NCBI RefSeq assembly: GCF_016859285.1
Contig: NC_053416.1
Location: 18,619,210-18,683,209, forward strand
Length of the DNA: 64,000 nucleotides
Source of the DNA: Xiphias gladius
Lineage: Eukaryota; Chordata; Actinopteri; Istiophoriformes; Xiphiidae
Direction: 5' to 3'
Part shown: in pieces, positions 27,872 to 38,952 of the stretch
How the letters are laid out: each line of letters begins with the position of its first letter
Position numbering within the stretch: position 1 is the first letter of the stretch
Notes under the pieces: model-generated
Databases searched by the model: none
What the model was told of the DNA's origin: nothing
Seen by the model: only the letters and a program-made list of their open reading frames with translations
Translations under genes and position numbers: made by a program

Positions 27872-29573
27872 TCAGGTCAGTGGCAGCATGCTGGCTAGTA
27901 TATCAATGAGGTTGTCCAGACCCCACAGGTAGCCATCTTCTCGATTGCCCTCTACCCAGGGAGTGCGGTGGTCCAAGGTGAGCTGTGGCGGCATGGCCAC
28001 TGTCTTTCCAAAGTCAATCATCCAGATTCCTGTTCTGCCTGTCCAGTCATGCACAAACAGTAGGGAACTGCCCACAACCTGCAGGGAAAATGACAAATCT
28101 ACTGTATTGTCAGCCTAAGCCAGCCAACAAAAATGGGTTCAATAACAAGATCTGTGTGTTTTTTCCTTTACAATTTCAAATTTTCATTAATCTAGTACAC
28201 TGTTCAACAGAACTATCACACAGCTAACCTCATGTGTTCTGAAGAAGTCAGATGCCTCCAAGACCTGCCGCAACTGTTTCAACTGTCTCAGATAACCCCA
28301 CTGAAGGAAAAGATACAAGGTTTACAAAAGAGGAAGTAGCAGTAGAAGTAAACGAAAGGCAGAGAAGGTCACACTCACCACAATGTGTTTACTGGACTCA
28401 ACAAAGTTGTCAAGTGCTTCCGTCACTTGCTCTCTGCTTTTGGTCCTTTTGAAGTTTGTGTGACATTCTTCATCCGCCTTCTACACACGAAATGTACAGA
28501 TTACAGCATTTGAATGCAACATTTGTAGCTACATTTGTTTGTTTGTAGCAACATTTGTTTGCCAATAAAAATAGAAATTTATTGGTGAAAAAAAACCAAA
28601 CTGCATTATACAAAGACGATCAGATGAGCAGCAGGTAATCCCTATATAGCAAGATGACTCAATCACCTGACAGAACCATCTTTGATGGGCCTACCCTGAA
28701 TCCTTCGATGCGGAACCCCAGAGTTGTTGTGGAACTCAGCGTCTCCCTCCACTGCATGTACCTAGTTTTCAGCACTGCCCGCTGGGCTCGTTCCTGGACC
28801 GTTGGGGCCTCTGGGTCCACAGCCACCATCTTCTCATACATGTCGTTACGAGGCTGGGGCCGTTCTTGGGCCATGTAAAGCTCCTCCTCGAGATACGTGC
28901 TGTGAAGGATAGTGCCTCATTCTTTATTGTGACTGGAGCGTATTAATTGTAGACTTATTATAACTGTGAAAAAACAAAGATTCACAGAGGAAAACATTCC
29001 TCTATCAAAAAACTACAAGGCCTCTTTTGAGGATTAGTGCAGCACTATATGAACCTCAAACAACTGCTCTCACTGAAAAAAACTGCCCGGTTAAAACCTA
29101 CCGGCTGCCCATCTTGCAGTCCATGATGGCAGGTGTGTTAAAATTGGTCAGCAAGTTATCCATCATGTTGTAATCATGCGTGTCCCGCTGCACCACACCG
29201 TGGTAGGCTGGAACAAAGGGCCTCAAAGTGTCCTTCATCAGCCTCAGGTAGCATTGTTGCTCCCTCTTACAAAACCTCTTCAGCAGTGTGCCATAATCCC
29301 CAACATGAAAGCTCCCTGTGACAAAAGCCAGGAAAAGACGGCTCAGAGGAATGGACACACAAGTCATGTTAAAAACCATATTTATTTCATTACTTACATT
29401 GTGGATTTTTTAAAATCAGAATTAGACTCACTGAGGAGCAAAATGAAAGACAGGCGAGGCCAAATGAACAAACCTGCATGTCCGACCACTTGCAGCCACT
29501 GCTGAGGTTTCTTGGGAGTCATGGGAAAGAGAGACGAAGTCCCGCAGCTTTTGTATTTCTTCCATGCAGAACT
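27872..29573 (-). CDS. Inositol-trisphosphate 3-kinase catalytic region, ITPKC-like (5' end not resolved)
   Basis: Six exons join in frame: 29474-29573, 29102-29315, 28695-28899, 28379-28480, 28229-28300 and 27872-28078. They give 299 residues, about one full catalytic domain. The enzyme phosphorylates Ins(1,4,5)P3 to Ins(1,3,4,5)P4 in Ca2+ signalling. The inositol-polyphosphate kinase motif is present as [18 protein letters not shown], followed by [31 protein letters not shown] and WMIDFGKT, ending [31 protein letters not shown] and [14 protein letters not shown] lean towards ITPKC, but ITPKA/B are not excluded. The 29573 boundary is a strong acceptor (pyrimidine-rich, ..CCCATGCAG). The regulatory N-terminal exons upstream were not identified, and an 18-T run sits at 29646-29663. 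The ORF is intact, with no broken motif. Confidence 0.85.
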
Positions 29574-31259
29574 CTGCATGGGAAGACAAAAAACCCTCCG
29601 CGATCTTTCTTCAGCACACGCACACTCAAAGTCACACTCCTGTGCTTTTTTTTTTTTTTTTTTAATGTCTTTATGGACAGGCAGCAAGGACCTCAGACTT
29701 CAGACTTAGTGAATCAACTTTTTGCCTTATGGGTGAACGTCTCCATGGGAACAACCCTTGACTAAGCCATTGTGAAGATATGCAGAGGACACGGTCAGTT
29801 CTGGTGTTATACAACAGGTTTATCAAACATTTACAGGAAGCACTTGTTTTCTACAGAAAACTGCTACTGACCACTTAACCAAACAGTGGAAGGCTGAACA
29901 CACAGGTGCTGACAATTATGAACATGCAAGTGGATTCCAGGTTTTAAAATTATGTTAAAAATGTGTCAATTATGATAGAAAAAACAAACAAAACACAGCT
30001 TCACAAGTATCAAGAGTTCCTTGTTTCTTTCTATTCATCAGATCATTATAAATTCAATACTTCATATGGTTAGAGGGAGAAACTGAAAGGTATGACTTTG
30101 TCACAATTCGTGACATTTTATGGAGCATATTATTAACTAATTAACAGGAAAAATAAAAGGGAGGTTAAATGATCGTAAAAAATGAAAATATTTGCTGCTG
30201 TAAAAGGTACAGTATCATGTTACTTGAATACCTGCAGGATACAATGTGCATCAATAATTAAAGGCATCACATTATTTATTGTTTACAGGATAGCGGTGGC
30301 TGCTCTTCCTGGGGTCCATCAATGCACACAGATAACATAAAAAAATGTGGACCTTAAAAATTAACATGAAGAATATCAAATGCCGAAAACAAAACAAAAA
30401 GATGAATAGCAGAATAATGAAACAAAGTTTGGTATCTTTCTTATTGGTGGCAGATCATATAAAAAAGCATTATTCAAGGGGAGTTAGAATATCCTACTAT
30501 TACATACCATGAAAGTTGCAGTGGTGGAAAGTAACTACCACTACTCTACAATTTTAAAATAGCCTACTTTAAGCATTTTATGCTACTCTATACTTTTACT
30601 CTACATTTGAGAGGGAATTCATGTACTTTTACTCCAGTATGATTTTGACAGCTCGAGCTACTATAGTTAAGGTTTTACATAATTACACGTTTTTCATGAT
30701 ACATGTTTTACGTCTTACGTTGAGGTTTTACATGAACACCATATGATCTATCCAAAAAGCAGTTTAAGTTAGTGCCACTTCGACCAACTACAACAGTAAA
30801 ATGCTGCTTACAAACTAATGCAAGAGTTATAGTAATCCATTAATTTACACAGACCCCATTTTTTGCATGATGACTGCTTTTATTTTGCAGTAGAATTGAA
30901 GAATCAGTGATGATTCTTCAATGATTCAATTTGAAGAGCAGGACTTTTACTTAAGATGAAGCATTTACATTGTTATATTGCAACTTTTACTTAAGTAAAG
31001 TATCTTCTTCTTTGGGGGGGTACATCGAATAATACAAAGTACTGATACTACGAAGTATTGCTTTGAATTTCAATACTAGTCAATACAATTATTTGGTGGG
31101 AATTAAAATATATTCAGAAGTAGCCTTTTAATAATGCATTCACCTCATAAATAATGATGCATTTCTCCCCCTTGCGTGTTAGCACATTTACTAGATTTTA
31201 CACAAATCTGAAATAAAACTGTGGTGTCGGCCACCCCTAAATTCTTCTAACACTATCAA
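29574..31259. other. Region upstream of the IP3 3-kinase catalytic exons
   Basis: The expected N-terminal exon(s) of the kinase should lie here or further right, but I could not recognise any. It contains a T-run (29646-29663) and one fish-type repeat (30515-31015). Confidence 0.4.
30515..31015. repeat. Fish-type non-autonomous repeat (GTGGTGGAAAGTAACT type)
   Basis: It begins GCAGTGGTGGAAAGTAACTA and ends near ACTTTTACTTAAGTAAAGTA. Inner ..GTACTTTTACTCCAGTAT.. recalls a DNA-transposon-derived repeat very common in teleosts. The inverted termini are imperfect. Confidence 0.6.
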
Positions 31260-31620
31260 TTTTCAGCGTCTCCTTGCACCCTTGCAGTAACGTTACGGTA
31301 CGGGCAGTGTGTGTTCATGACCTGTGGGGAGCAGCGATGCGCCCAAGAGGCGGCGAACCTCCTTCAATATCAGGCAGAGGAAGAGGCAGCAGCGACGCAG
31401 CAAAGGGACGAAGAAGAATTTAACGGTTCCCGGTTGTTGAACCGCTGCAACTTCCACTGTGCCGGTGGCTTACAGGGTGATTTGGACTCGAGCGTAGCAC
31501 CGGTGAAAGGGCAGCCTGTTTAATTTAGTTCACCCTGCCAACTCACGGCGATGTGTTTCCAACGAGCAGCTATGTGCTAACAACTCACCTGGCCAAGGAT
31601 CATTACCGCATTTAAAAGGT
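31260..31620 (+). promoter_or_regulatory. CpG-rich segment, candidate ccdc61 promoter and non-coding first exon
   Basis: This stretch is visibly richer in CG dinucleotides (GTAACGTTACGGTACGGGCAG, AGGCGGCGAACC, GCAGCGACGCAG) than its surroundings. It ends in a good donor (AAAAG/GTAACG at about 31618-31619). The ccdc61 start codon lies just after an acceptor at 33153, so an upstream 5' UTR exon is expected. The spacer from here to 33153 shows no coding exon. Confidence 0.4.
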
Positions 31621-33163
31621 AACGTTAACGTGTTTTTGTATGGCGATTATTCGTACACTGAATAACGTTATATGGTGCACACATAGACAGGCTGGTCAGC
31701 TGCCCGAGAATCATATTTATTAACTAGTGTTACCCAGCATTAACTGAAGATCATGTCCATGCTAGCTAGCCTTAGCCAACGTCAACGTTACTAGATCGAG
31801 GGTGTTACTCGCTAGCTGACCTATTGACAGAGAAATGAAAGATAACGTGGTTAATTTTTTTTTCAGAAGCGCGAACCCTCAAACATAACGTTATTGTAGC
31901 TTAACATGCAACAGCCCCACCGTCTACAATGTTTTTATGTATGTACAGTGAAAGATAAGGGTTAACACAGATTTCATGTCAGTCTCTCTCACTCTGCACG
32001 GGAGAAAGTGAAGTCAAGCGCGAAATCTTAACAGCATTCTAGCTCAGCAAGAGAGACAATCACTTAATGACTTACCTCTTAAAACCCAACTTAAGACATT
32101 TACTGAGTTTTCGACATATGTTATGACCCATCAACCAGAACTTTTTTTTTTTTCAGTAAAAAAATAATGGCACCTTTTTAAAATGTACTCAGCTCGCTCG
32201 CTACCGCCCCTAGCGGTGTGTTTTGATAAAGACAGACTGTGTGAGGTGAGCCAGGTGAAACAGGGGAGAGAGCCAGAATAACGACATGGACATTTTTAAA
32301 ATAACTAATACATGTGGCAATTAGCTCACCCCTGGAGGCACCGTTTTGTGTTGAGAAATAATATCCATAGCTAGATTCATGATAACAGACATCCATCCTA
32401 TAGTAGCTGCTATACCCTCATGTTTTGTGTTTTTGCAACTAGGTTCTTATGATAGTGACACAAAAAAAGTGTAAAAGTGAATGCAAATCTGCACAAATCA
32501 AGCTAAATGAAGTACAAATATAATGCAGTTTCCAAAAACAATCCTGTGAGTGAAATGCACCGAGAAATGTACTACCCAGTTTACTGCTAAGCAGTGTGGT
32601 TTCCCAGGGTTGTTTCTCTCGGGCCATGAACCCACTAATGGACATATTAAATACACAGAAACATAGCTTGACTTGTTTAATGACTGCTGTTCACAGCTTA
32701 TTGTTGTCCCTGTTCAGATTTTCCTTTTGAACCTTTTTAAAGCATTGGGAATCGGGTTCAGATTTGTCCGGATTTAACAAGACGTTTGAGATGATCATGG
32801 TGGCTCCATCTGGTTTGAGGCTCTGTTTGGGGGAGGGCAAGTGATCTAGATTCTAAACCACCACCACACTAAAAGTCAACATGTGCTGACTCTTACCCAT
32901 GAGCTCCCCTGTTTTTTGCAGACCATAACAGCTGCTGAAATCTAGTTTTCTTAGTAAGAACAGGGTTATGATGAGGCGTTAGGTCTTGTAGTTTGTTCCT
33001 GGCACCAGATGTATGTAGCTTTTTGACATGGCAACCATACAAAAGCTTGTAAAATGTCCACTACCATTACCCAGCCGTATTTTTTAATAGTAGAGGAGTC
33101 ATTTGATTCCATTTGCTTGTAATTCAAAGAAAACATTTCTTTCTTCTGCACAGACCGAGAGCA

Positions 33164-36100
33164 ATGGAGGAGGGCTCTGAGGTGACGGAGGATATTGTAT
33201 TTCGAGGGGTGGAGTTTTCTGTGAAGATAGAGGTGGACAAGGGTTTGCTTATGGTCGAAATCTCCGACTCAATGACAGCGGATCAGTGGAGGGGGGAATT
33301 TGATCCAGCATGTAAGTAGCATACATTTTATCATTGACCAAATGTCATAACAGGCACAAATAGTCCCACTCACCCTGTTTTGTTTTTGATTTGTTTTTCT
33401 ATTTATTTATTCCCCCTCCAGACATTGAGGACCTCACTCGGAAAACTGGCAACTTCAAGCAGTTTCCCATTTTTTGTAGCATGCTGGAATCAGCTGTTAG
33501 AAAGGTATGTTTAAGGGTGCACTTAGACAGGTAGAATTAAATAATTTAGAAGTGGCACAAATGTATACAAAGTCAATAGAAAGATGTGAACACACACACA
33601 CACATACATATTTGCTCTAGGCTGTGTGAGCTGAGGCGAGACTCCTTCATTCGATTTTAGTTTTTCCACTTGAGCGAAAAAAGTATAGTTATCCGGAGCT
33701 GTCTTATTCTCTTTTCCCTTTTTCACTAATGTACAGGAACAAGGGCTAAAAGGAGAGGGCCTGGAGGGAAATAAGAGTGACAGTTGGAATTTTGGGTACA
33801 TTGAGAAATCAATCTCAACTGCACTGTCGTATACACACACACACAGCCTTTGGGTGTGCTGTTCCAGCAAACATTAGTTCTGTCTGTCAGGCTGTTTGTG
33901 GCTAAAACAAACTCAAGCAGCCAATTTTGTGCAAAGACAGTGAGACAAAAATTTTCCTTTTGTATCTGAACACAACTAACTTAATATCACATTAGATGCA
34001 TAATTCTCAGAAGAGTAAAACACATCATTATTATTTTTTTGTGTATTTTAATAGGATAGGCATATAAATTTTTTTTTAGATGTTTATTGTTTCATGTTGT
34101 TTGTCCATGAATATATATTTTTTATTTCTAATGTTGCCTTTTCTACAGATGAGTGATTCTGTTACACTCGACCTGTTGACCTATGCTGACCTGGAGCTTC
34201 TACGTAACAGAAAAGCAGGAGTGGTTAGTCGTCCTCGCGGCCATCAGCAGTCATCTGTTCTCACTGCCAAAAGATATCTAATCCTCATATACACTGTGGA
34301 GTTTGACAGGTTTGTGTATCTCTGTGGCAACATTTGCACATTAACGTCAGATAATTTTGTTGGATTGTGCTTGTGTTTGACTACAGAATTAGTTTCTGAG
34401 TATTCTGGTTGTGTCAGTGGTAATAACTGTCTTGATTTGCTGACTGTTCTGTATTTGTAGGATACACTACCCTTTACCCCTGCCCTTTGTGGGTAAGCCA
34501 GACCCAGCTGCCCTGCAGAAGGAAATCAGAGCCCTCAGAGCTGAGCTTAGAGCTCTCACATCTCAAGGAGTTAACAAATCTGCAGAACTAGAAATACAGC
34601 GGCTACGAGCAGAGTAGGTTGCATTTAATCTTTGTCACCGACGGTGATTGATATGAAGGGATGTGAGACTTTGTTGATGTCTTCTGATGTTTTCAAGGCT
34701 GGCTCTGGTGAAAGAAGAGAAGGAGGCCATGGCCAAAGTTCTGGAGCGACTGCAGATGACTGCAAGTGGCTCCACACCTGGGCGAGAGGACTGGAGGGTT
34801 AGAGATGTGGTGAGGACGCTGGAGGAACAGCTTGTCAAGGAGAGGGCCAAAAGTCAACGCTCGGCAAGCAAGAGATGCCAGGAGCAGCGACTCCTAATTG
34901 AGCAGGTGGACCTCTTCTGCTTCTCAAAGTAGTCAGCTGAAAAAGATTGATGTTGTTTTCTTTGTTACTCAGCTGGTTTAAACTACTTCTTTTTTTCTTC
35001 CCCTGTCCTGGCTAGTTGGAGGAGCTGAGAGCATCGGAGTGTGCTCTCCGTGTTCGTGTAAAGAGTCTTACCAGTGAACTGGCGTTACTACGGAGAGGGT
35101 TAGACAATCTAAGCGTGTACTACATCTTTACTTTCTCTCTCTTTCATTCATTCACGTACAATGTGCACTGAACATTAAAAATCTGAATCTATTGACCTGC
35201 TTAGTGCACACCTTCTTTGTGTGACTGCAGCAGAGTGACTCCAGTGTCCGCTCACATCAGCTCTCGAGTTGATGGGGAAATATATCGCTCTCTCTCACGC
35301 GAGAGGAGGTCGGGGTACGGGACAGTAAGGGCTCGCTCAGGATCCAGAGAACGGATACAGGACAGAGTGCAAAGGTCAGATGAAAGAGGAAGAAGAGCAG
35401 ATTCCTCAGGACCACGTGCTCGCATACCCAGGCCATCACCCTCTCCCACTGGTACTGGCCCCGTTTTTAGCTTTTCTGTCAATTGTGTTTCTGTGACTTT
35501 TTTTTTTTTTTTTTTAATAAGTTTTGCTACTTACTTGTGCATACATTTGCCTCTTTTGTTAAATCGACACAAAATGTTTTTAGGAGAATAAATCAGAGTG
35601 ATAATGTGTTTTATGCCAACCTGCTCTCTTCCAGGGTCAGGGGTAACACGCTTTGACCCAACTGCATACATCCAGGACAGACAACGCAGACAGAAAGAGG
35701 CAGAACTCAAAAAGTTGGTTTCTGTTTTTCATCCTTTGACAGTACACCGGCATTTAATGCTGTAGCTCCTCCGGTCAATAATTGTTACCCTATTTTCTTT
35801 GTCAGACAGAGGAAGGCGCGTAGGGATATGCTGGCGTCACCCATTGTCCCAGAGAGGGGGCGTTCACGTTCCAGGGAGACCTATCCTCAGATGACCCGGT
35901 CCGGCAGCAGAGGCAGGAGTTTATCTGTGGAGCGGAGAGGGAGCAGGAACTCCTCTGAAAGCTCGTTAGTGGACATGGATGAAATGGCAAAAACTCTGTT
36001 CAGGTGATGGGATTATCTTGCATAGGTTTTATGAAGTCTCTATTGTTCTAGCTGATTATTTTAGCGTCAGTTTTTCCGTCTTTACAGAGGAAGAAAACAG

Positions 36101-37051
36101 ACTTACAATGGACCCAATGTGGTGAGTGACATGGTAATTAATGTAACTCTGGTACACTATTTATTGCTGCTCTCTCATTCGTATATTTAAGGGATAAGGT
36201 TTGGGTTGTTTAACATTTTACATTTCTTACTGTCAGCAAATCCCATGAAAAGACCAAAAACAATGTTTTAGTTCATCTCTCAATACTGTCTGACTTCCTG
36301 ACTCTTTGAGTTTAATTTGTTGAAAAGGCCCAGTAATTTCCTAAAACATCTCTGAACTGTAGTTTTTTTAGCAAAATTTCTTTAACGGGGAGTCAGTCAT
36401 GCATTCGGTGGGGACTATTTTCAGTCATGGATTGATACACATTTGGTGCACTAACGAGTATTTACAGCAGGGGCGTATGTGGCATTGACTCTAAAATGAA
36501 TTATAGTGCCCATGTTCATCGTAATGAAGGTACATGTCACCCAGTGCAACAGTGTGGCTCATTGATTTGTTTTTAATAGCTTTGTTTTTAACAGTAGAGT
36601 TCTCTGGCACAGAGTAACACGCTACTGTATATAAAGCTTCGGCTATACAGGCAGGACTTGCTAGTAAGTCATGGGTGGTTTTGGTCTTTTCGTGGGATTT
36701 GTTGACAATAAGAAAATACAAGATATTGCTGGCCTTTTCCTTTAATGTTCAGTTTATTTTGTTTCTAGTCAAGAGGGGGCCTTTTAACCAGGAAGCCGTT
36801 GTGCAGTACTCCAACACACAGAACGAAAGACAAAGGTGATTCATGAAAGTCTTTTTTTTGTTTTTTACATTTTTGCTACAATAACATGATTTTAACTGTA
36901 AGATTATCTAGCTACCACACACCATCTGATTCTGATTTCTACGTCTCCATCTCCAGGGAGCTCCATAGATACAGGTGCTGAGCTGTCGGAGATTGATGCC
37001 AGGCTGCAGGCGCTTCAGGAATACATGAGGGACCTGGATACTGGACACTAA
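33164..37051 (+). CDS. ccdc61: CCDC61/VFL3 centriole and basal-body protein (complete)
   Basis: Twelve coding exons: 33164-33311, 33422-33504, 34149-34309, 34461-34613, 34698-34905, 35016-35098, 35231-35451, 35635-35713, 35806-36003, 36088-36121, 36769-36835 and 36957-37051. They give 509 residues, close to the human length of about 512. The N-terminal head (VFRGVEFSVKIEV..., QFPIFCSMLESAV, KRYLILIYTVEFDRIHYPLPL) is the SAS6/XRCC4-like fold of this family. It is followed by a coiled coil (about residues 150-280, rich in RALRAELRAL-type heptads). Then comes an Arg/Ser-rich disordered part, and a conserved end (ELSEIDARLQALQEYMRDLD). The protein acts in centrosome and basal body organisation and ciliary rootlet attachment. 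All junctions keep frame, with no break. The gene is head-to-head with the IP3 kinase gene and tail-to-tail with atrx. Confidence 0.95.
36190..36745. repeat. MITE-like element with long inverted arms, family B, copy 2
   Basis: The left arm (36190-36265, with GTCAGCAAATCCCATGAAAA then GACCAAAAAC) is the imperfect reverse complement of the right arm (about 36670-36745, with GTTTTGGTCTTTTCGTGGGA then TTTGTTGACAATAAG). A second copy lies at 20640-21130. It fills most of ccdc61 intron 10, between the 34-base and 67-base exons. Confidence 0.85.
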
Positions 37052-38437
37052 CACGGCTTGGAGCTCAGGCGGTGGAACACATCCAACTTCAAACATGAGC
37101 GATGGGTTTACATGTGTATATGTGTTCATGTAAGACACTAAAACTCCTTCTTGAGGGTCAGACTTCCATGACTTCAGGAAACTACAGCCATCACTGTGAA
37201 GGACTATTTTTTGTGGACTGAAATAATTTTTTTTAAATATACCAAGTTTTTTATTAATTAACTTAAAATATGACTGTCTGAGTGTAGTTTTATCCTTTCT
37301 TTTTAAGACCTCGCCAAACCAACTAAACTAGTGCATACGTGGATGTAAAATTTGGCAATGCCTCAGTCTCTTAAAATTGCTCTTTTTGCCTGACAAATAG
37401 AAAAAAACCCAAACATGTTTGATTTATAATGATATGAAACAAGGAAAGCAACTAGTCCCCTCATATGAAAAGATAAAACAATTGTCAATTTTCAAAATTG
37501 TTGGCAATTAATTTAATGTAGTTTTGTCAGCCCCAGAGTTTTGTCCCCATGTTTGCCTGTGTGCATAATCTCTACCCCTTTCAAATCACATTTGATTCCA
37601 ATGTTTTAAACTAAATTGTCCATGGGTGCGAATGTAATTGTGTGATAGTAGATTAACATGTTAACCACAGACTGTTGAACCTGTGATCGACTGTTTGTTT
37701 CTTCCGCCCAGTGCATGCTGGGTCACGCTCCAGCTCCTCTACCCTGAAACGTAGTAACCAAGTAGAGGAAATTAGTGATTTTCCTTTTTGGATTATATCC
37801 AAAATCCACCAAAACTAAAACATAAAAGATCTAATCTTGGATATCATTTGTGTAAGGGGGCAATACCCATCAAAGATAACTAATTTCATGGTGATTGTGC
37901 ATGTAATTGTTTGAACATTGCCCCCTTTTTTTCTGATATTTAAACTGCCAAATTTTGTAAGAAACCTCTGTATGTGTATATGCAAAAAGATGCAAAGAAT
38001 TTATTCCCCGGTCTAATGCCTTTTATACCACTTTAAAATGGAAATTATAAGAAAGGTATCCTCTGTGTAAAGACATTTTTTAAAAACATATGATCCTTTC
38101 CAGGCCTGTACAGTTTTGTACACGCCGCTTTCCTTTGCACGAGTGCCAGCTGAAGTGGAGCCTGAGGGAAACCTTGAAGGGTTTCCACCACTGCAGCTGG
38201 CTTGGTTTCGTTAATTAACAAATAAACTGAGCATGGAGCCTTGCTCTCAGGGGAACGACTCAGTGTCTGAACAGCTGCTCTGTTTCTGCTGGGATACTTG
38301 GGAGGGGGACATGAGGAAAGTTAACTCAGCATTAACCAACTTGGAAAAAATATCAAATACACATAACATTTAAAACTGATATTGAGATGAGGAAACAAAC
38401 ATGGACAAGAATACCAACCAATTTGTTATTTTGTGGA
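37052..38437. other. Tail-to-tail spacer between ccdc61 and atrx
   Basis: It holds the ccdc61 3' UTR. No hexamer is close to the stop. AATAAA at 38221-38226 is the clearest one on the plus strand. A repeat fragment is at about 37705-37750. No coding exon is visible. Confidence 0.5.
37705..37750 (+). repeat. Fragment of a fish SINE/LINE-type 3' end
   Basis: CGCCCAGTGCATGCTGGGTCACGCTCCAGC closely resembles the familiar end of a dispersed teleost retroelement (..GCCCAGTG.ATGCTGGGATAGGCTCCAGC). Only this short piece is present. Confidence 0.5.
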
Positions 38438-38443
38438 TTTATT
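38438..38443 (-). promoter_or_regulatory. Candidate polyadenylation signal for atrx
   Basis: The minus strand reads AATAAA 510 bases past the atrx stop. Another AATAAA is at 38558-38563. Either could end the 3' UTR (38420-38952). Confidence 0.45.
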
Positions 38444-38952
38444 ACATAATTATAATAACTGGTAATCATAAAAAATGTTATAAAATTTTCAAAAGGTAAA
38501 CAGTAGGCTTAAAAAGTAAGGCATCTATAGTAAACTTACAGCGTCGAAACCATCAAATTTATTTTCTGATCCACACTATTTTTGGTACAAAGCAACTCAA
38601 GAACTACCCAGTTGTTGCCAACTCTATCAGGTACATCTGTACAACTTAACTGCATATTCTGTGCAAGTTAAAGTGTTCAGAGTGTTACAAAACAAAACTG
38701 TCAGTGTGCCTAAACATTGCTATAATGGGAAACTTGAAACCCAGAGGAACAGAGATATGGTTCTATAACACATTATAACACACTGCTGTTATGTTACTTT
38801 ACTGCTCTGGGAGCTCAGTGCTCTCTTGTCGTACCATATTGATAAATAATAGATTCACTTCACTGGTACAGCAGTGAAGAAATAAGGTCTATATAATGTG
38901 ATGAAGAACAAAGGCATCACTTTCCTTTCCCACTACAAGATGAATTACGTAT

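Noticed and set aside
31311-31523. 70-codon frame in the CpG-rich segment
   Set aside because: No family resemblance. The segment is better read as promoter or 5' UTR of ccdc61, whose start codon lies further on at 33164.
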